Source: Bretschneidera sinensis (lineage: Eukaryota; Streptophyta; Magnoliopsida; Brassicales; Akaniaceae). From it: a DNA stretch of 64,000 nt. Location of the stretch: assembly GCA_023935145.1 (NCBI GenBank), contig CM043700.1:36387620-36451619 (forward strand). Reading direction: 5' to 3'. Positions 27,710 through 39,451 of this stretch are shown piece by piece; position 1 is the first letter of the stretch, and each line of letters begins with the position of its first letter. The notes beneath the pieces are model-generated. The model was not told the DNA's origin. It was given only the letters and a program-made list of their open reading frames with translations, and made no database searches. The position numbers and the translations under genes were made by a program.

Positions 27710-28061
27710 TGTTAGGCTGTGTGTGGAGCCTGGTGGTTTTTTTATCCAATCTGGTATTTTCAGCACTGTTTGGTATCTGTTTTATTTTAACTCGAAAATA
27801 TAAGGGTTGCATCTTATTCTTTTGTGTAAGTGAGTGAGCCGTCTTTTTTTTGTGTGAATACTGTGAGGGGTTTCTAGGGGTGAGACCTCCTTGTATTGTT
27901 CTTCAAGACATAGTGAAATCACTGCAACTCCGTGGACGTAACCCGAGTTTGTATGAACCACGTAAATCTATATGCTATGTGTTTGTCTTTGATTTATTTC
28001 TATTTTCTTCTCTATATTCGCATCTCAAGATCCATAGGGATAGGGTAGTTTAATCCTAACA
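27710..28061 (+). repeat. 5' LTR of the Tork-like Copia
   Basis: 352 bp, TG...CA ends, matching 32084-32393 apart from point changes and one segment of about 34 bp. Confidence 0.93.
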
Positions 28062-28063
28062 AC

Positions 28064-28074
28064 TGGTATCAGAG
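28064..28074 (+). other. Primer binding site (initiator Met-tRNA type)
   Basis: TGGTATCAGAG two bases after the LTR is the usual plant Copia primer site complementary to the 3' end of initiator methionine tRNA. Confidence 0.85.
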
Positions 28075-28098
28075 TTATCGGTTTTTTGAGTGGGAGCG

Positions 28099-28870
28099 AT
28101 GGCCGGAGAATAAGGAAAGGCGACAAGAATCAAGAAATTCGATGGCATAGATTTTGGGTATTGGAGGATGCAAATCGAGGATTATCTCTATGGGAAGAAA
28201 TTACATTTGCCTCTATTAGGGGCAAATCCAAACAGTATAAAAGAAGACAAATGGAATTTTCTTGATGGACAGGTACTGCGAGTTATTCGATTAACTCTAT
28301 CAAGATCAGTTGTGCACAATGTTATGAAGGAGAAAACCACCAAGGATATGATGGCGGCTTTGTCCAGTATGTATGAAAAACCGTCGGCTAAAAACAAAGT
28401 GCATCTGATGAAAAAGCTGTTCAATTTAAAGATGGTGGAAAGTACCCCTGTTGCGCAACATCTGAATGAGTTCAATACAATTGTTAATCAATTGTCCTCT
28501 GTTGAGATTGATTTTGATGATGAGATCCGTGCTTTAATTGTTTTGGCTTTTTTGCCAAACAGTTGGGAAGCCATGAGAATGGCGGTGAGTAATTCTGCAG
28601 GGAAGAATAAACTCGAATATAAGATATTCGGGATTTGATTTTAAGCGAGGAGGTTCGCAGGAGAGATGCGGGTGAAACTTCGGGTTTTGGTTCCGCTTTA
28701 AATCTTGAGACAAGAGGTAGAGCATAGGATAGAAATTCCAATCGGAGTAGATCAAAATCGAGAATAGGAGGTAGGAGTAAATTCAGATCTGAACGACAAC
28801 TGGAATGCTGGAATTGTGGCAAGACTGGCCACTGTAAGAAAAATTGTAGAGAACTGCAAAAAAAAAGAAA
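28099..28870 (+). pseudogene. Copia gag with zinc knuckle, broken
   Basis: The start ATG at 28099 is followed four codons later by a TAA (28111-28113). The frame continues in register as a gag of the UBN2 type (FDGIDFGYWRMQIEDYL, later LMKKLFNLKMVES). A frameshift occurs near 28620. A CCHC knuckle (CWNCGKTGHCKKNC) lies at about 28806-28850. Gag would form the virus-like particle; this copy cannot make it. Confidence 0.85.
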
Positions 28871-28879
28871 AAGAATGAG

Positions 28880-31800
28880 AATGATGCTGCAAATGCTGTG
28901 ACAGAAGAACTACAGGATGCCCTATTACTTTCTGTTGACAGTCCCATTGACTCTTCAGTTTTGGACTCAGGAGCTTCTTTCCATACCACTGCACACCGAG
29001 AAATCATGGAGCACTATGTGACAAATGATTTTGGGAAAGTATATTTGGCTGATGGAGAAGCCTTGGATATTGTGGGTATGGGAAACGTTCACATTAAATT
29101 TTTGAATGGGTCTGTGTGGTTGATATAGAAAGTGCGACATGTTTCAAAATTGATGAAGAACTTGATCTCTGTAGGACAGCTTGATGCTGAAGGTCACACG
29201 GTGACATTTGGGGCTGGTACTTGGAAGATTACAAAGGGAGCCATGGTAGTGGTTCATGGAACAAAAACAGGTACTCTGTACATGACCTCAAGTGTGAGAG
29301 ATACTATTGCAATGGTTGATGCAAAAGTTGATACAAACCTATAGCACCGCAGGCTTGGTCACATGAGTGAAAAAGGGATGAAAGTGATGCTGTCTAAAGG
29401 GAAACTGCCAGAGTTGAAATCCATTGACTTTGATTTGTGTGAGAGCTGCATTCTTGGGAAACAGAGAAAGGTCAGTTTCTTGAAAGGAGGCAGAACTCCA
29501 AAGTCTGAAAAATTGGAGTTAGTACACACAGATTTATAGGGAGCTTCCTCGGTTGCATCTCTTAGAGGTTCGCGATATTATATCACATTTATTGATGACT
29601 CAAGCAGGAAGGAATGGGTTTATTTTCTGAAAAATAAATCTGAGGTATTTGAGACCTTTAAGAAATGGAAGGCCATGGTTGAGACTGAAACAGGTTTGAA
29701 GGTAAAATGTTTGAGGTCTGATAATGGTGGAGAGTACATAGATGAGGGGTTTAGAGAATTTTGTGCTACTAATGGGATTAAGATAGAGAATACTATTCCA
29801 CATTACAATAGAATAACGTGGCTGAACGCATGAACAAGACCCTCAATGAGCGTGCTAGAAGTATGAGGTTGCATGTTGGGTTGCCAGAAACTTTTTGGGC
29901 TGATGCAGTTAGCACAACAGCTCACTTGATAAATCGAGGACCGTCAGTTCCTTTGGATTGCAGGATACTTGAAGAGGTATGGAGTGGAAAGGAGGTAAAC
30001 CTTTCTTACTTAAAAGTTTTTGGCTGTTTATCGTATATTCATATTGACTCTGATGCTCGCAGTAAACTAGATGCTAAGTCCAGAAAATGTTTCTTTATTG
30101 GCTATGGTGATGAAGCTTTTGGTTATCGGTTTTGGGATAATCAAAATTGAAAAATCATCAGGAGTAGAAATGTGATTTTCAATGAACAGGTTATGTACAG
30201 AGACAGGTCAAGTGCAGAATCTATTGTTACAGGGCCAGAACCAAAGAAGTCTGAGTTTGTTGACTCGGATGAATTTTCTGAGAGCACAATGCAGAGTAGG
30301 AGTCAAGAAAATGATGAGAATACAGACCCATAGGTAGAACAGTGTACGCCCATGAGTACTGTCCGAAGGTGTTCTATGAACATTAGACCTCCACAGTGGT
30401 TCTCACCATCATTGTTCCATATTTTGTTGACTGACAGTGGTGAGCCAGAATGTTATGATGAAGCTTTGCAGGTTAAAAATTCTAGTAAGTGGGAGTTGGC
30501 CATGAAGGTTGAGATGGACTCACTGATGACGAATCAGATATGGGAACTAAGTGAGTTGCCAGAAGGGAAGAAAGCTTTACATAACAAATGGGTGTACAGA
30601 GTAAAAGAAGAGCATGATGGTAGCAAGTACTACAAGGCTAGATTGGTTGTGAAAGGGTTTCAACAGAAAGAGGGTGTTGATTACACAAATATTTTCTTTC
30701 CAGTTGTGAAGCTAACAACAATCAGGCTGGTACTAGGACTTGTGGCTGCAGAGAACCTACATCTTGAGCAGTTAGATGTGAAGACAACATTCCTTTATAG
30801 TGATTTGAAGGAGGATATTTATATGCATCAGCCACAAGGATTTGCAGTGCAAGGAAAGGAAAATCAGGTTTGCAAACTGAGAAAGAGTTTGTATGGGTTG
30901 AAACAAGCTCCAAGACAATGGTACAAGAAGTTTGACAGCTTCATGTGTAGCACAGGGTTCACAAGGTGCTAGGCAAACCATTGTTGCCATGTTAAGAGTT
31001 TTGACAACTCTTATATCCTACTACTGTTGTATGTGGATGATATGCTCATTGCAGGGTCTAACATTGAAGAGATTAATAATCTCAAGAGGCAGTTGTCAAA
31101 ACAGTTTGCAATGAAGGATTTGGGTGCTGCAAAACAAATCCTTGGTATGAGAATCATCAGAGACATAGTCAGTGGGACTTTGAAACTTTCACAGACAGAG
31201 TATGTGAAGAAGGTTCTAAGTCGATTTAGCATGGATAGTGCTAAACCAGTGAAGACACCTTTGGCTAGTCATTTTAGACTATCTAAGGATCAGTCACCAA
31301 AGACAGAGTAAGAGCAGGACTACATGAGTAGTATTCCCTATACCTCAGTTATTAGAAGTCTTATGTACGCCATGGTCTGCACAAGACCGAACATTGCACA
31401 TGCAGTGGGAGTAGTGAGTAGGTACATGAGTAATCTGGGAAAACAACATTGGGAGGTAGTCAAATGGATCCTGAGGTATTTGAAAGGCACTTCAGATACA
31501 TCTCTGTGCTTCACAAGGGCAGGTTTAAAACTGCAGGGTTTTGTGGATGCGGATTTAGCTGGTGATGTTGATAGTAGGAAGAGTACTACGTGGATTGTGT
31601 ATACTCTAGGTGGTACAACTGTAAGTTGGGCTTCTAAGTTGCAGAAGATCATTGCTCTCTCTACTACAGAAGTTGAGTATATAGCTATAACTGAAGCTGG
31701 GAAGGAAATGGTTTGGTTATAGGGCCTCCTGGATGAGATGGGTAAGAAGAATGAGAGGGATACTCTACATAGTGATAGTCAGAGTGCTATTTTTCTTGCT

Positions 31801-31992
31801 AAGAATCCGGTGTTTCATTCCAGGAAGAAGCATATACAGTTGAGATATCACTTTATTCACTCTCTTCTTGACAGTGAACAGTTGGTACTGGAGAAGATTC
31901 GTGGAACTGAGAATCTAGCAGATATGTTGACTAAGGGTGTCACTATTGAGAAATTGAAGCTGTGCTCAGCTTCAGTTGGTCTTCAAGCTTGA
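28880..31992 (+). pseudogene. Copia pol (protease, integrase, reverse transcriptase, RNase H), broken
   Basis: Protease motif LDSGASFHTT is at about 28960-28990. The pre-integrase HRRLGHMSEKG starts at about 29345 and the integrase core follows to 30150. RT runs from about 30450 (KARLVVKGFQQKEG, LYGLKQAPRQW), with the catalytic YVDDML at 31028. RNase H covers about 31324-31992 (ALSTTEVEYIA, then HIQLRYHFI). In-frame stops interrupt it at several places, for example near 29128, 29342, 29537, 30148, 30970, 31309 and 31720, so the element is non-autonomous. Confidence 0.9.
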
Positions 31993-32083
31993 GGACAGGT
32001 GAATGAGTTGCGACGATGGTTGCTTTGTTTGAAGGCATGTGGTGCTTAGTGTTGGTGATTGGACCAGTCTCCAAGTGAGAGAT

Positions 32084-32393
32084 TGTTAGGCTATGTGTGG
32101 AGCCTGGTGGTTTTTTTGTCCAATCTGGTGTTTTCAAAACTGTTTGGTATCTGTTTTATTTTAACCCGAAAATATAAGAGTTTCATCTTATTCTTTTGTG
32201 AATACTGTAAGGGGTGTCTAGGGGTGAGACCTCTTTTTATTATTCTTCAAGACTTAATGAAATCGCTGCAACTCCGTGGACGTAACCCGAGTTTGGGTGA
32301 ACCACGTAAATCTGTGTGCTGTGTGTTTGTCTTTGATTTATTTCTATATTCGCATCTCAAGATCCGTAGGAATAGGGTAGTTTAACCCTAACA
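32084..32393 (+). repeat. 3' LTR of the Tork-like Copia
   Basis: 310 bp, TG...CA, followed by the target repeat AGCAG. Confidence 0.93.
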
Positions 32394-32398
32394 AGCAG

Positions 32399-32796
32399 AG
32401 TCTGCAAATGATTGGTGGATTAAAAATTTTAATCGATTCTTTTTGATCAATTTTTTTAATTATTTCAATCGAATTAACTTAAATATTTCAATATTAATCG
32501 ACCGAATTCATTTCAATTAGTGTGATCGGTTAATTTGTTAACTGATATTGTTTGTATAATTAAGTTTTAAAATTTATATTTAAGATTTTTATAGTTTATT
32601 ATTATATATATATTATATTTATTCTTAACATATTTTTATATTAATATTATTAATTTCTTAATCAGTTAAAAAAAATTAACCGCTAACCGATATATCTTAT
32701 TTGGTTAACCGATTTTATATCGATTACTCGAACCGTTTTAACCTAATCGTTTTGAAACGATCTGTTAATCGGTTTTAACCATTTGGTGAACACCAC
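32399..32796. repeat. AT-rich sequence with repeated GGTTAACCG-type motifs
   Basis: Many variants of TTAACCGATT and CGGTTAA occur here, ending TGGTGAACACC. This resembles a common degenerate plant intergenic repeat. No ends were defined and no ORF found. Confidence 0.35.
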
Positions 32797-33003
32797 TGTA
32801 AATGTATATATTTCTAATGTAAATAATATTAAGAAATTCTAGTTTATTGTAAATAAGAAACCCTTGTCTTATTAGGACACTTTGGTGTACCCTAGTTCTA
32901 CTAGGACACTCTTCTGTACATACCCTATAAATATGAACTTCTACTACTGCAACATTATGTAGTCAGTAAACACAAACCCTAATTTCTCCTTTTGGTTTCT
33001 TCA
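32797..33003 (+). repeat. 5' LTR of the outer Copia
   Basis: 207 bp, starts TGTAAATG and ends TTCTTCA. It contains CCTATAAATATGA, a likely TATA box, about 80 bp before its end. Confidence 0.93.
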
Positions 33004-33017
33004 TGGTATCAGAGCGG
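33004..33017 (+). other. Primer binding site of the outer Copia
   Basis: TGGTATCAGAGCGG directly follows the LTR. Confidence 0.85.
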
Positions 33018-33069
33018 TAAGATCCTAAACCCTAAAAACACTGCTCTTTCTCTCTAAACCTTAAACACC

Positions 33070-33717
33070 ATGGAAAACATTGCTCCTTTGACTTTTTCCT
33101 TCCCCTCCCTCGAAATCAACCTTGTTGTCGTCGCTGTCAGTTGCAGTGCTGCTCTCACTGAAACAATTCTCCCTCACGCCATTGTTCCTTTTGACCTCAC
33201 GCCACCTAGCCTGTAGCCCTACTCCACTAAACTGGTTTCCCAAGCTAATATTACAACCTCAACAGACTTTGATTTCTCTACTTCACGCCAAAAAACCCAC
33301 ATGTCACCCCACCCTACACCACCGGCCTTGATATCTCCACAAGACCACATGTCACACCACCCTACCCCACCCGTCTTGATTTCTTCCCAAGACCCGCGCC
33401 CACATCATGTTGACCTCATCACTCACCATCATTTACCCACCAGAACACACTGACCTGTCCCCCTCACTTCACTTTACCTGGTTACCACATCTATTATTCT
33501 AGCACCTGTAACCCCACGGGTCCTCCTTTAGCCACAACTTCTCCATCCCTTTTTCCTCTATCCATGGCCACTTACCAATCCTATAATTATGATACTACCC
33601 TTAACCTTCCCTTCATTCTTGGTTCATCTTTTCTACTATAGCTTGTACCCTCTCTTATCCACACATCAAATTCTCATACTTTCCTTAATGTCCCTCTTTT
33701 CTCCGCTCCTAGCATCA
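33070..33717 (+). pseudogene. Outer Copia leader and gag 5' part, interrupted at 33717
   Basis: An ATG at 33070 begins a Pro/Ser/Thr/His-rich stretch with stops in all frames. The piece ends at the target site CATCA, where the Gypsy element inserted. The last 507 bp (33211-33717) are duplicated at 41570-42076. Confidence 0.6.
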
Positions 33718-34944
33718 TGATGAGTCTAAAATATTGCATATTTTAGACCCTTAACTTATATTTGTTATGCTCTTAGTTAGTATTATTTTACTCTATTTTA
33801 CGTTTTTCTTGTGTTTTGTGTGTTTTTATAGCTTTGTGGAGAAAGTGCAGCATTTCAGGTTGATTTGAAGCTTCTGGAGACATTGTGCTCGATCGCACCT
33901 GCCTTTGAACGAGCGCAAGGTCAACATCCCACATCGAAATACTTGAAGTTCAGTGCATTTGCGATCGATCGTAGAAGACATGCGATCGAGCGCACATGAG
34001 ATCGTGCGCACAAGACATGCGATCGATCGTACCTGCGATCGATCGCACCACACTGCGATCGAGCGCACACGGGCCTGTATCCCACATTGATTCTGCAACC
34101 TGCTTTACTCCGGGTCTCCCCCTATATAAACACCATTTGGCTTCATAATCCAATGTACAATTCCTGAGCCACTTTGGTGTTTACCGGTGGACGTCCGCTA
34201 GCATTCTGGTGGATCCCGAAGGCATTGCTACCACGAGGGGAAGCGCCGCCCGTCAGCGAGTGGAATTTCTCCCATGTAAAGTTGTTTATTTATTTCTTTA
34301 TATTCAGTTGTTTTAGTTTAAATGTTTAGCACTTTTTATTATAGTTTTATAATTATGAGTGGCTAGACTCTTCAGCTAAGGTTGAAGATGAAGCCCCGCC
34401 GTTGTTTGGCGTAGTAGTTCAGATTTGCTTGTACAAATCTGACAATTTTTAGTATAAATGTTCTGTCAATTATTTGAGTTAATCTTATAATTGATTGAGT
34501 TTAAATTGTCTGTTGGATTTTCTTTGTGTTTCATCTGATGGATACATTGAATGCTTTTCGATTAAATTGGATTCCCTTTGTGATTTGTTAAGAGCGGATA
34601 CATCGGGTGCTTTTGGTTTAGTTGGGATATTCTTTGTTTTTTGTCTTATAGTTGGATTCATTGAATGTTTTGATAGGCTATATTTTTAGAACATGTATGC
34701 TTAACTTCGGTGGGGTGGATTCGGAAACCTTAGTGCCTTTTTTATTAGTTTTTAAATCAATTTAATTTAGTTTTAATTTATTTTGCAATATCATTCTGAA
34801 ATTTGGAACTAGGTTAAAATAGAGTTAGTTTAGATTAAAAATTATATTTTCACAACGCAATTCCCTGTGGATTCGACCTCGCACTTGCACAACGCTATAC
34901 TGTAAACGACTCGTGCGCTTGCGAGTAAATTAAAACTCACAACA
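33211..34944 (+). repeat. Long direct repeat copy 1 (Copia gag + Athila-like LTR)
   Basis: It matches 41570-43340 with only a few substitutions, apart from a 37-bp segment missing here in the LTR part. It covers 507 bp of Copia gag sequence plus the complete 5' LTR. Confidence 0.95.
33718..34944 (+). repeat. 5' LTR of the Athila-like element
   Basis: 1227 bp. It contains a cluster of palindromic motifs (GCGATCGAGCGCAC, GCGATCGATCGCACC, GATCGATCGTACC) at about 33885-34075, then CTATATAAACACC at about 34121, a likely TATA box. It lacks 37 bp of the palindrome cluster that the 3' copy has. Confidence 0.93.
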
Positions 34945-34950
34945 AGTTTT

Positions 34951-34968
34951 TGGCGCCGTTGCCGGGGA
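34951..34968 (+). other. Primer binding site (Athila/Tat type)
   Basis: TGGCGCCGTTGCCGGGGA, six bases after the LTR end. Confidence 0.9.
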
Positions 34969-35119
34969 ATTGTTTTGTTTGTGAAAATTTTTGGTCTGAA
35001 TTGATTTTATTTTTCTACTAGTTAATTTAATTTATAAAAAAAAAAAAAAAAACTAAAAATTTGTTTGCTTTATTCTGTTGCTTCTGCTGGTTAGTATCTC
35101 ATTATTTTTCTGTTAGTGC

Positions 35120-38100
35120 ATGCTTGGTCGGAGATCCTTGAACTTAGATTTGACACATTTAGATCCCGATTTAGAAAGAACTCTTAGAAGGCAGAAAAGA
35201 GTGCTAGTTGAGAGAGAGACTGTTGAGATGGGAGAAAATTTTAATCAACCTGAACATGTAGAGCAACCTAGAGCTTGGAACGTGGACTCCACTACATCCC
35301 TTAGGGATTTGTTCGCACCCGTTGCGACTAACTCATCTTCCTGCATAGTGTTGCCACCAACCAATGCCACACACTTTGATTTGAAGCCACATGTTATCCA
35401 ACTCCTACCCTCATTCCATGGCTTAGATCTTGAAAATCCTTATAGTCATGTGAAGAAGTTCAAAGACATTTGTGCTACATTCAAATTCCAGAACTTCTCT
35501 GAGGAGTCAGTCCATCTTCGACTCTTCCCTTTCTCCCTTCACGATAGAGCTAGGGCGTGGTTGGATTCCAACACGCCCGGGTCTATTACATCTTGGGAAA
35601 ACCTGCTTAGCAAATTCTATCATAAGTTTTTCCCAATGTCTAGAGTGAATGAGTGCCGAAAGGAGATCAGCTCTTTCACTCAGGACGAGGATGAAAAATT
35701 TTCTGAGGGTTGGGAGCGCTTTAAAGAGTTACTGATCAGATGCCCTCCACATAGATATGAGAAGTGGAGACTCGTTCAATTCTTCTACCAAGGGTTGACT
35801 CAACCCAACCGTAGCATGATCGAGTCTATGAATGGGGGGGCATTCTTGAGTCTGACAGGAGACGAAGCATATATGGCGTTGGACAAGTTGTCCGACAACT
35901 CACAGCAGTGGGATTTTTCAAGCTGTCGAGATAAGTCCATTCGTGCTCCTAAGAGGGGAGGCATCTATGAGGTCCGAGAGGACGCTGATTTGAGGATAAA
36001 GTTAGATGCCCTCACTAAGAAGATTGACGCTCTCACTGTGAGCCAATCCATCAATGCTGCCAACACATTCAATGCTGAAAGCTGTTCCATCTGTGCTAGT
36101 CCCATGCATCTAGCACAGAATTGCCCATCAATGCCGGCTTGTGCCGAGTATCCTATGGAACAAGTAAATGCTTTCAATGACTTTCGAAGGCAGTCAAATG
36201 GATCGTACTCCGAGACGTACAATCCAGGGTGGCGGAACCACCCAAATTTTTCATGGAGGCAGAACCAACCAATGAATCAGGGAGGATCCTCTCATCATGC
36301 TCAAAATCAATATCCTCCCGGATTTGCCCCACAAATTCCTAATCATGGTCGTTCTGCCCATCCAGCACCTTCACCTGCTTACCATGCACCCGCTCAAACA
36401 CCAGCGCCAGTTTCACAGTCGCTTGAGGACACCCTCAAGGAATTCATGAAGGCGACTAGCCAAAATATGAGCGATGTGAGGAGTGCAACAATGGTAAACA
36501 CCCAAGCAATTGCCAAGCTGGAGAGTCAAATAGGGCAAATTGCAAGTCACTTGGGTGAGAGAGAGAAAGAAAAGTTCCCCAGTCAGCCCGTGCAAAACCC
36601 AAAAGGACAATTTATGGTTGAGAGTTCATCAACTCCTACGCACGGGGAGGAACAAGTACAGTCGATTGTCACACTGAGGTCTGGGAGACAAGTGGACAAT
36701 CAAGTGGAAGAGAGCCCTGCTATGCAGCAAGGGCAAGGGAGTGGCAACACAGAGAAGAGAGATGCTGAGCCATCTACAGCCACACCTACTGAGAAAGACC
36801 CTCCTAGGTCGTTTGTACCTAGAGCGCCTTACCCCGAGAGATTACAGGCGCCCAAGAAAGGAGGGAAGTATGAAGAAATTTTGGAGGTATTCAAGCAAGT
36901 CCATATCAATATCCCATTTTTGGATGCCATCCATCAAGTGCCATCATATGCCAAGTTTTTAAAGGACTTGGTCACTATCAAGAGGAGGACGAATGTCCCA
37001 AAGAAGGCATTTTTGACCGAGCAGGTCAGTTCAATCCTTCAGTGCAAGTTACCTATCAAGTATAAGGACCCGGGGTGTCCTACCATCTCTTGCACAATAG
37101 GAGTCAGCCATATTGAGAGGGCCCTTTTGGATCTAGGGGCGAGTGTGAATCTTCTACCCTACTCAGTTTATGTGCAGTTGGGGTTAGGAGAATTGAAGCC
37201 CACAACCACGACGCTTCAATTGGCTGACAGGTCAGTGAAAAGACCACGGGGGATAGTTGAGGATGTTTTGATAAAAGTGGATAAGTTCTATTTCCCCGTG
37301 GATTTTATTGTGCTTGACACAGAACCGGTTCAGAATGTAGGGATTCAAATACCGGTGATTCTAGGGCGACCATTCTTAGCCACGGCTAACGCCCTAATCA
37401 ATTGTAGGACAGGGGTGATGAAGATCTCCTTCGGAAATATGACAGTGGAGTTGAACATTTTTGATATCACTAGGCAACCACTGGAATATGATGAAATGAG
37501 AGATGTATGCTTGATAGAGGATATTCTTGAGGATACTGTGGATGAATCAAGCATTGAGGATCCCATGGAGGCATGCTTTGCTCACTTTGGAGAGGACTTG
37601 GGTTTAGATAAGTTACTCGAGGAAGTAAATGCCATTTTGGAGTCTGATCCTCAAGAAAGCAAGGAGGAGGAGGAGAAGGTGTCACCCGAACCTCAACAGA
37701 AGGAACTTAAGCCTTTACCGGATAATCTTAAGTATAAGTTCCTGGGTCCAGCACACTGTTTGCCTGTGATAATAGCTTCAGATTTGGGAGAGGCTCAAGA
37801 GGAGAAATTATTAGATGTTTTAAGAGAGCACAAGGAAGCTATCGGCTGGACCATTGAGGATATTAAAGGAATCAGCCCCTCGGTGGTGATGCACAGGATA
37901 CACTTGGAAGAAGATGCTAAGCCATCGAGGGAGCCGCAAAGAAGGCTCAACCCTGCTATGCAAGAGGTTGTAAGGGCAGAGGTTATTAAGCTGTTAGATG
38001 CAGGGATCATTTATCCCATCTCTGATAGCAAGTGGGTGAGCCCCATTCATGTCGTGCCCAAGCGAGCTGGGTTAACGGTAGTAAAGAATAAGGACGACGA

Positions 38101-39451
38101 GTTGGTGCCAACTCGTGTGCAGTCTGGGTGGAGAGTGTGCATAGACTACCGTAAGCTGAACACTGCCACAAGGAAGGATCACTTTCCACTTCCATTTATT
38201 GATCAGATGGTGGAGCGTTTGGCTGGGCACGAGTATTATTGCTTTTTGGATGGTTATTCTGGATATAACCAGGTCCCCGTGGACCCTGAAGATCAGGAGA
38301 AGACGACATTTACCTGTCCTTTTAGGACCTTCGCCTACCGTTGCATGCCTTTTGGGTTATGCAATGCACCTGCCACTTTTCAGCGGTGCATGGTCAGTAT
38401 ATTCTCTGACATGGTAGAGCGGTTCTTGGAGATTTTCATGGACGACTTCTCCGTCTTCGGTTCAACATTTGAGGAGTGCCTGCACCGTCTCTCTTTGGTT
38501 TTGGTACGGTGCAAGGAGAAGAACCTGGTGCTTAATTGGGAGAAGTGCCATTTTATGGTCAAGCAAGGAATTGTACTGGGGCATATCGTATCTCATCGAG
38601 GGATTGAGGTCGACAAAGCGAAGGTGGATTTGATTTCCAGCCTTCCACCCCCACGTACGGTGAAAGAGGTTCGATCTTTTCTGGGCCATGCAGGTTTCTA
38701 TAGGCGATTTATCCAGAATTTCAGCAAGATCGCCAGGCCCTTGTGCAAGTTGTTGCAAAAAGATGCCCCATTTCTATTTGATGAGGATTGTAAGAAAGCA
38801 TTTGGGGATCTGAAGGAAATTCTGACGTCCACACCCATTATTCAGCCACCTAACTGGGGTGTGCCTTTTGAGATTATGTGTGACGCATCAGACTATGCTG
38901 TTGGAGCTGTTTTGGGGCAGCGTGTTGATAAACTTCCCCATGCTATCTATTACGCAAGTCGAACTCTAAACGACGCACAACTCAATTATTCTACCACTGA
39001 GAAGGAGTTGCTTGCAGTCGTTTTTGCACTAGACAAGTTCAGATCCTACTTGTTAGGATCTAAAGTCATTATCTACTCGGACCATGCTGCATTGAAGTAT
39101 CTTTTCTCTAAAAAAGATGCTAAATCTCGTCTTATCCGATGGATCTTGCTACTTCAAGAGTTCGACATTGAGATTCGGGATAAGAAAGGTTCGGAAAATG
39201 TGGTGGCGGACCATTTGTCTAGATTGATTGTGGAATTCAGTGAGGCTGCCACTCCCATTTCTGAGACCTTTCCTGATGAGCAATTGATGCACATTGCTCA
39301 CAGTCCCGCACCATGGTTTGCTGACATAGTGAACTATCTTGTCACCGGACACATGCCCTTGCATTGGGGGAGGCAAGATAAATCAAAATTTTTGGCCATG
39401 GTAAAACACTTTTTTCTGGGACGATCCTTACCTTTTCAAGTATTGTCCTGA
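35120..39451 (+). CDS. Athila-like Gag-protease-RT-RNase H polyprotein (1443 aa, closed early by a frameshift)
   Basis: An uninterrupted frame of 1443 residues. The gag core lies near residues 95-270 ([35 protein letters not shown]). A CCHC knuckle ([14 protein letters not shown]) is near 325 and a Pro/Gln-rich linker near 360-440. Protease with DLGAS is near 670, and RT with CIDYRKLN near 1006 and the catalytic FMDD near 1106. RNase H with [13 protein letters not shown] is near 1254. The last dozen residues are out of register: at about 39409-39414 a run of six T shifts the frame, so the integrase is in another frame and would not be made as one product. Which ATG is used is uncertain; codon 1 at 35120 is the first in the frame. 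Confidence 0.9.
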   Translation: MLGRRSLNLDLTHLDPDLERTLRRQKRVLVERETVEMGENFNQPEHVEQPRAWNVDSTTSLRDLFAPVATNSSSCIVLPPTNATHFDLKPHVIQLLPSFHGLDLENPYSHVKKFKDICATFKFQNFSEESVHLRLFPFSLHDRARAWLDSNTPGSITSWENLLSKFYHKFFPMSRVNECRKEISSFTQDEDEKFSEGWERFKELLIRCPPHRYEKWRLVQFFYQGLTQPNRSMIESMNGGAFLSLTGDEAYMALDKLSDNSQQWDFSSCRDKSIRAPKRGGIYEVREDADLRIKLDALTKKIDALTVSQSINAANTFNAESCSICASPMHLAQNCPSMPACAEYPMEQVNAFNDFRRQSNGSYSETYNPGWRNHPNFSWRQNQPMNQGGSSHHAQNQYPPGFAPQIPNHGRSAHPAPSPAYHAPAQTPAPVSQSLEDTLKEFMKATSQNMSDVRSATMVNTQAIAKLESQIGQIASHLGEREKEKFPSQPVQNPKGQFMVESSSTPTHGEEQVQSIVTLRSGRQVDNQVEESPAMQQGQGSGNTEKRDAEPSTATPTEKDPPRSFVPRAPYPERLQAPKKGGKYEEILEVFKQVHINIPFLDAIHQVPSYAKFLKDLVTIKRRTNVPKKAFLTEQVSSILQCKLPIKYKDPGCPTISCTIGVSHIERALLDLGASVNLLPYSVYVQLGLGELKPTTTTLQLADRSVKRPRGIVEDVLIKVDKFYFPVDFIVLDTEPVQNVGIQIPVILGRPFLATANALINCRTGVMKISFGNMTVELNIFDITRQPLEYDEMRDVCLIEDILEDTVDESSIEDPMEACFAHFGEDLGLDKLLEEVNAILESDPQESKEEEEKVSPEPQQKELKPLPDNLKYKFLGPAHCLPVIIASDLGEAQEEKLLDVLREHKEAIGWTIEDIKGISPSVVMHRIHLEEDAKPSREPQRRLNPAMQEVVRAEVIKLLDAGIIYPISDSKWVSPIHVVPKRAGLTVVKNKDDELVPTRVQSGWRVCIDYRKLNTATRKDHFPLPFIDQMVERLAGHEYYCFLDGYSGYNQVPVDPEDQEKTTFTCPFRTFAYRCMPFGLCNAPATFQRCMVSIFSDMVERFLEIFMDDFSVFGSTFEECLHRLSLVLVRCKEKNLVLNWEKCHFMVKQGIVLGHIVSHRGIEVDKAKVDLISSLPPPRTVKEVRSFLGHAGFYRRFIQNFSKIARPLCKLLQKDAPFLFDEDCKKAFGDLKEILTSTPIIQPPNWGVPFEIMCDASDYAVGAVLGQRVDKLPHAIYYASRTLNDAQLNYSTTEKELLAVVFALDKFRSYLLGSKVIIYSDHAALKYLFSKKDAKSRLIRWILLLQEFDIEIRDKKGSENVVADHLSRLIVEFSEAATPISETFPDEQLMHIAHSPAPWFADIVNYLVTGHMPLHWGRQDKSKFLAMVKHFFLGRSLPFQVLS

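Larger units (their letters stand above)
27710..32393 (+). mobile_element. Ty1/Copia LTR retrotransposon, Tork/TNT1-like, full-length but decayed
   Basis: The 5' LTR is 27710-28061 and the 3' LTR 32084-32393; both begin TGTTAGGCT and end CCTAACA. The element is flanked by the direct repeat AGCAG (27705-27709 and 32394-32398), a normal 5-bp Copia target duplication. A primer site TGGTATCAGAG starts at 28064, two bases after the LTR. A purine-rich tract (AAGTGAGAGAT) precedes the 3' LTR. The domain order is gag, zinc knuckle, protease, integrase, RT, RNase H, which is Copia order. The 5' LTR has an insertion of about 34 bp (around 27826-27855) missing from the 3' LTR. Confidence 0.95.

Noticed and set aside
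28064..28074. tRNA-like sequences near LTR ends
   Set aside because: They are short primer sites complementary to tRNA 3' ends; no tRNA gene fold is present.
33885..34075. Repeat cluster considered as a CRISPR-like array
   Set aside because: Units are palindromic, irregularly spaced, inside an LTR, and the genome is eukaryotic.
33826..34153. Minus-strand frames rich in RS, CALDR and VRSIA (also 42147-42549)
   Set aside because: They are translations of the GCGATCGATCGC palindrome cluster, not proteins.
34495..34689. 64-codon frame repeated identically at 42891-43085
   Set aside because: It lies within the Athila-like LTR, after the presumed TATA box, and is preserved only because the LTRs are young duplicates.
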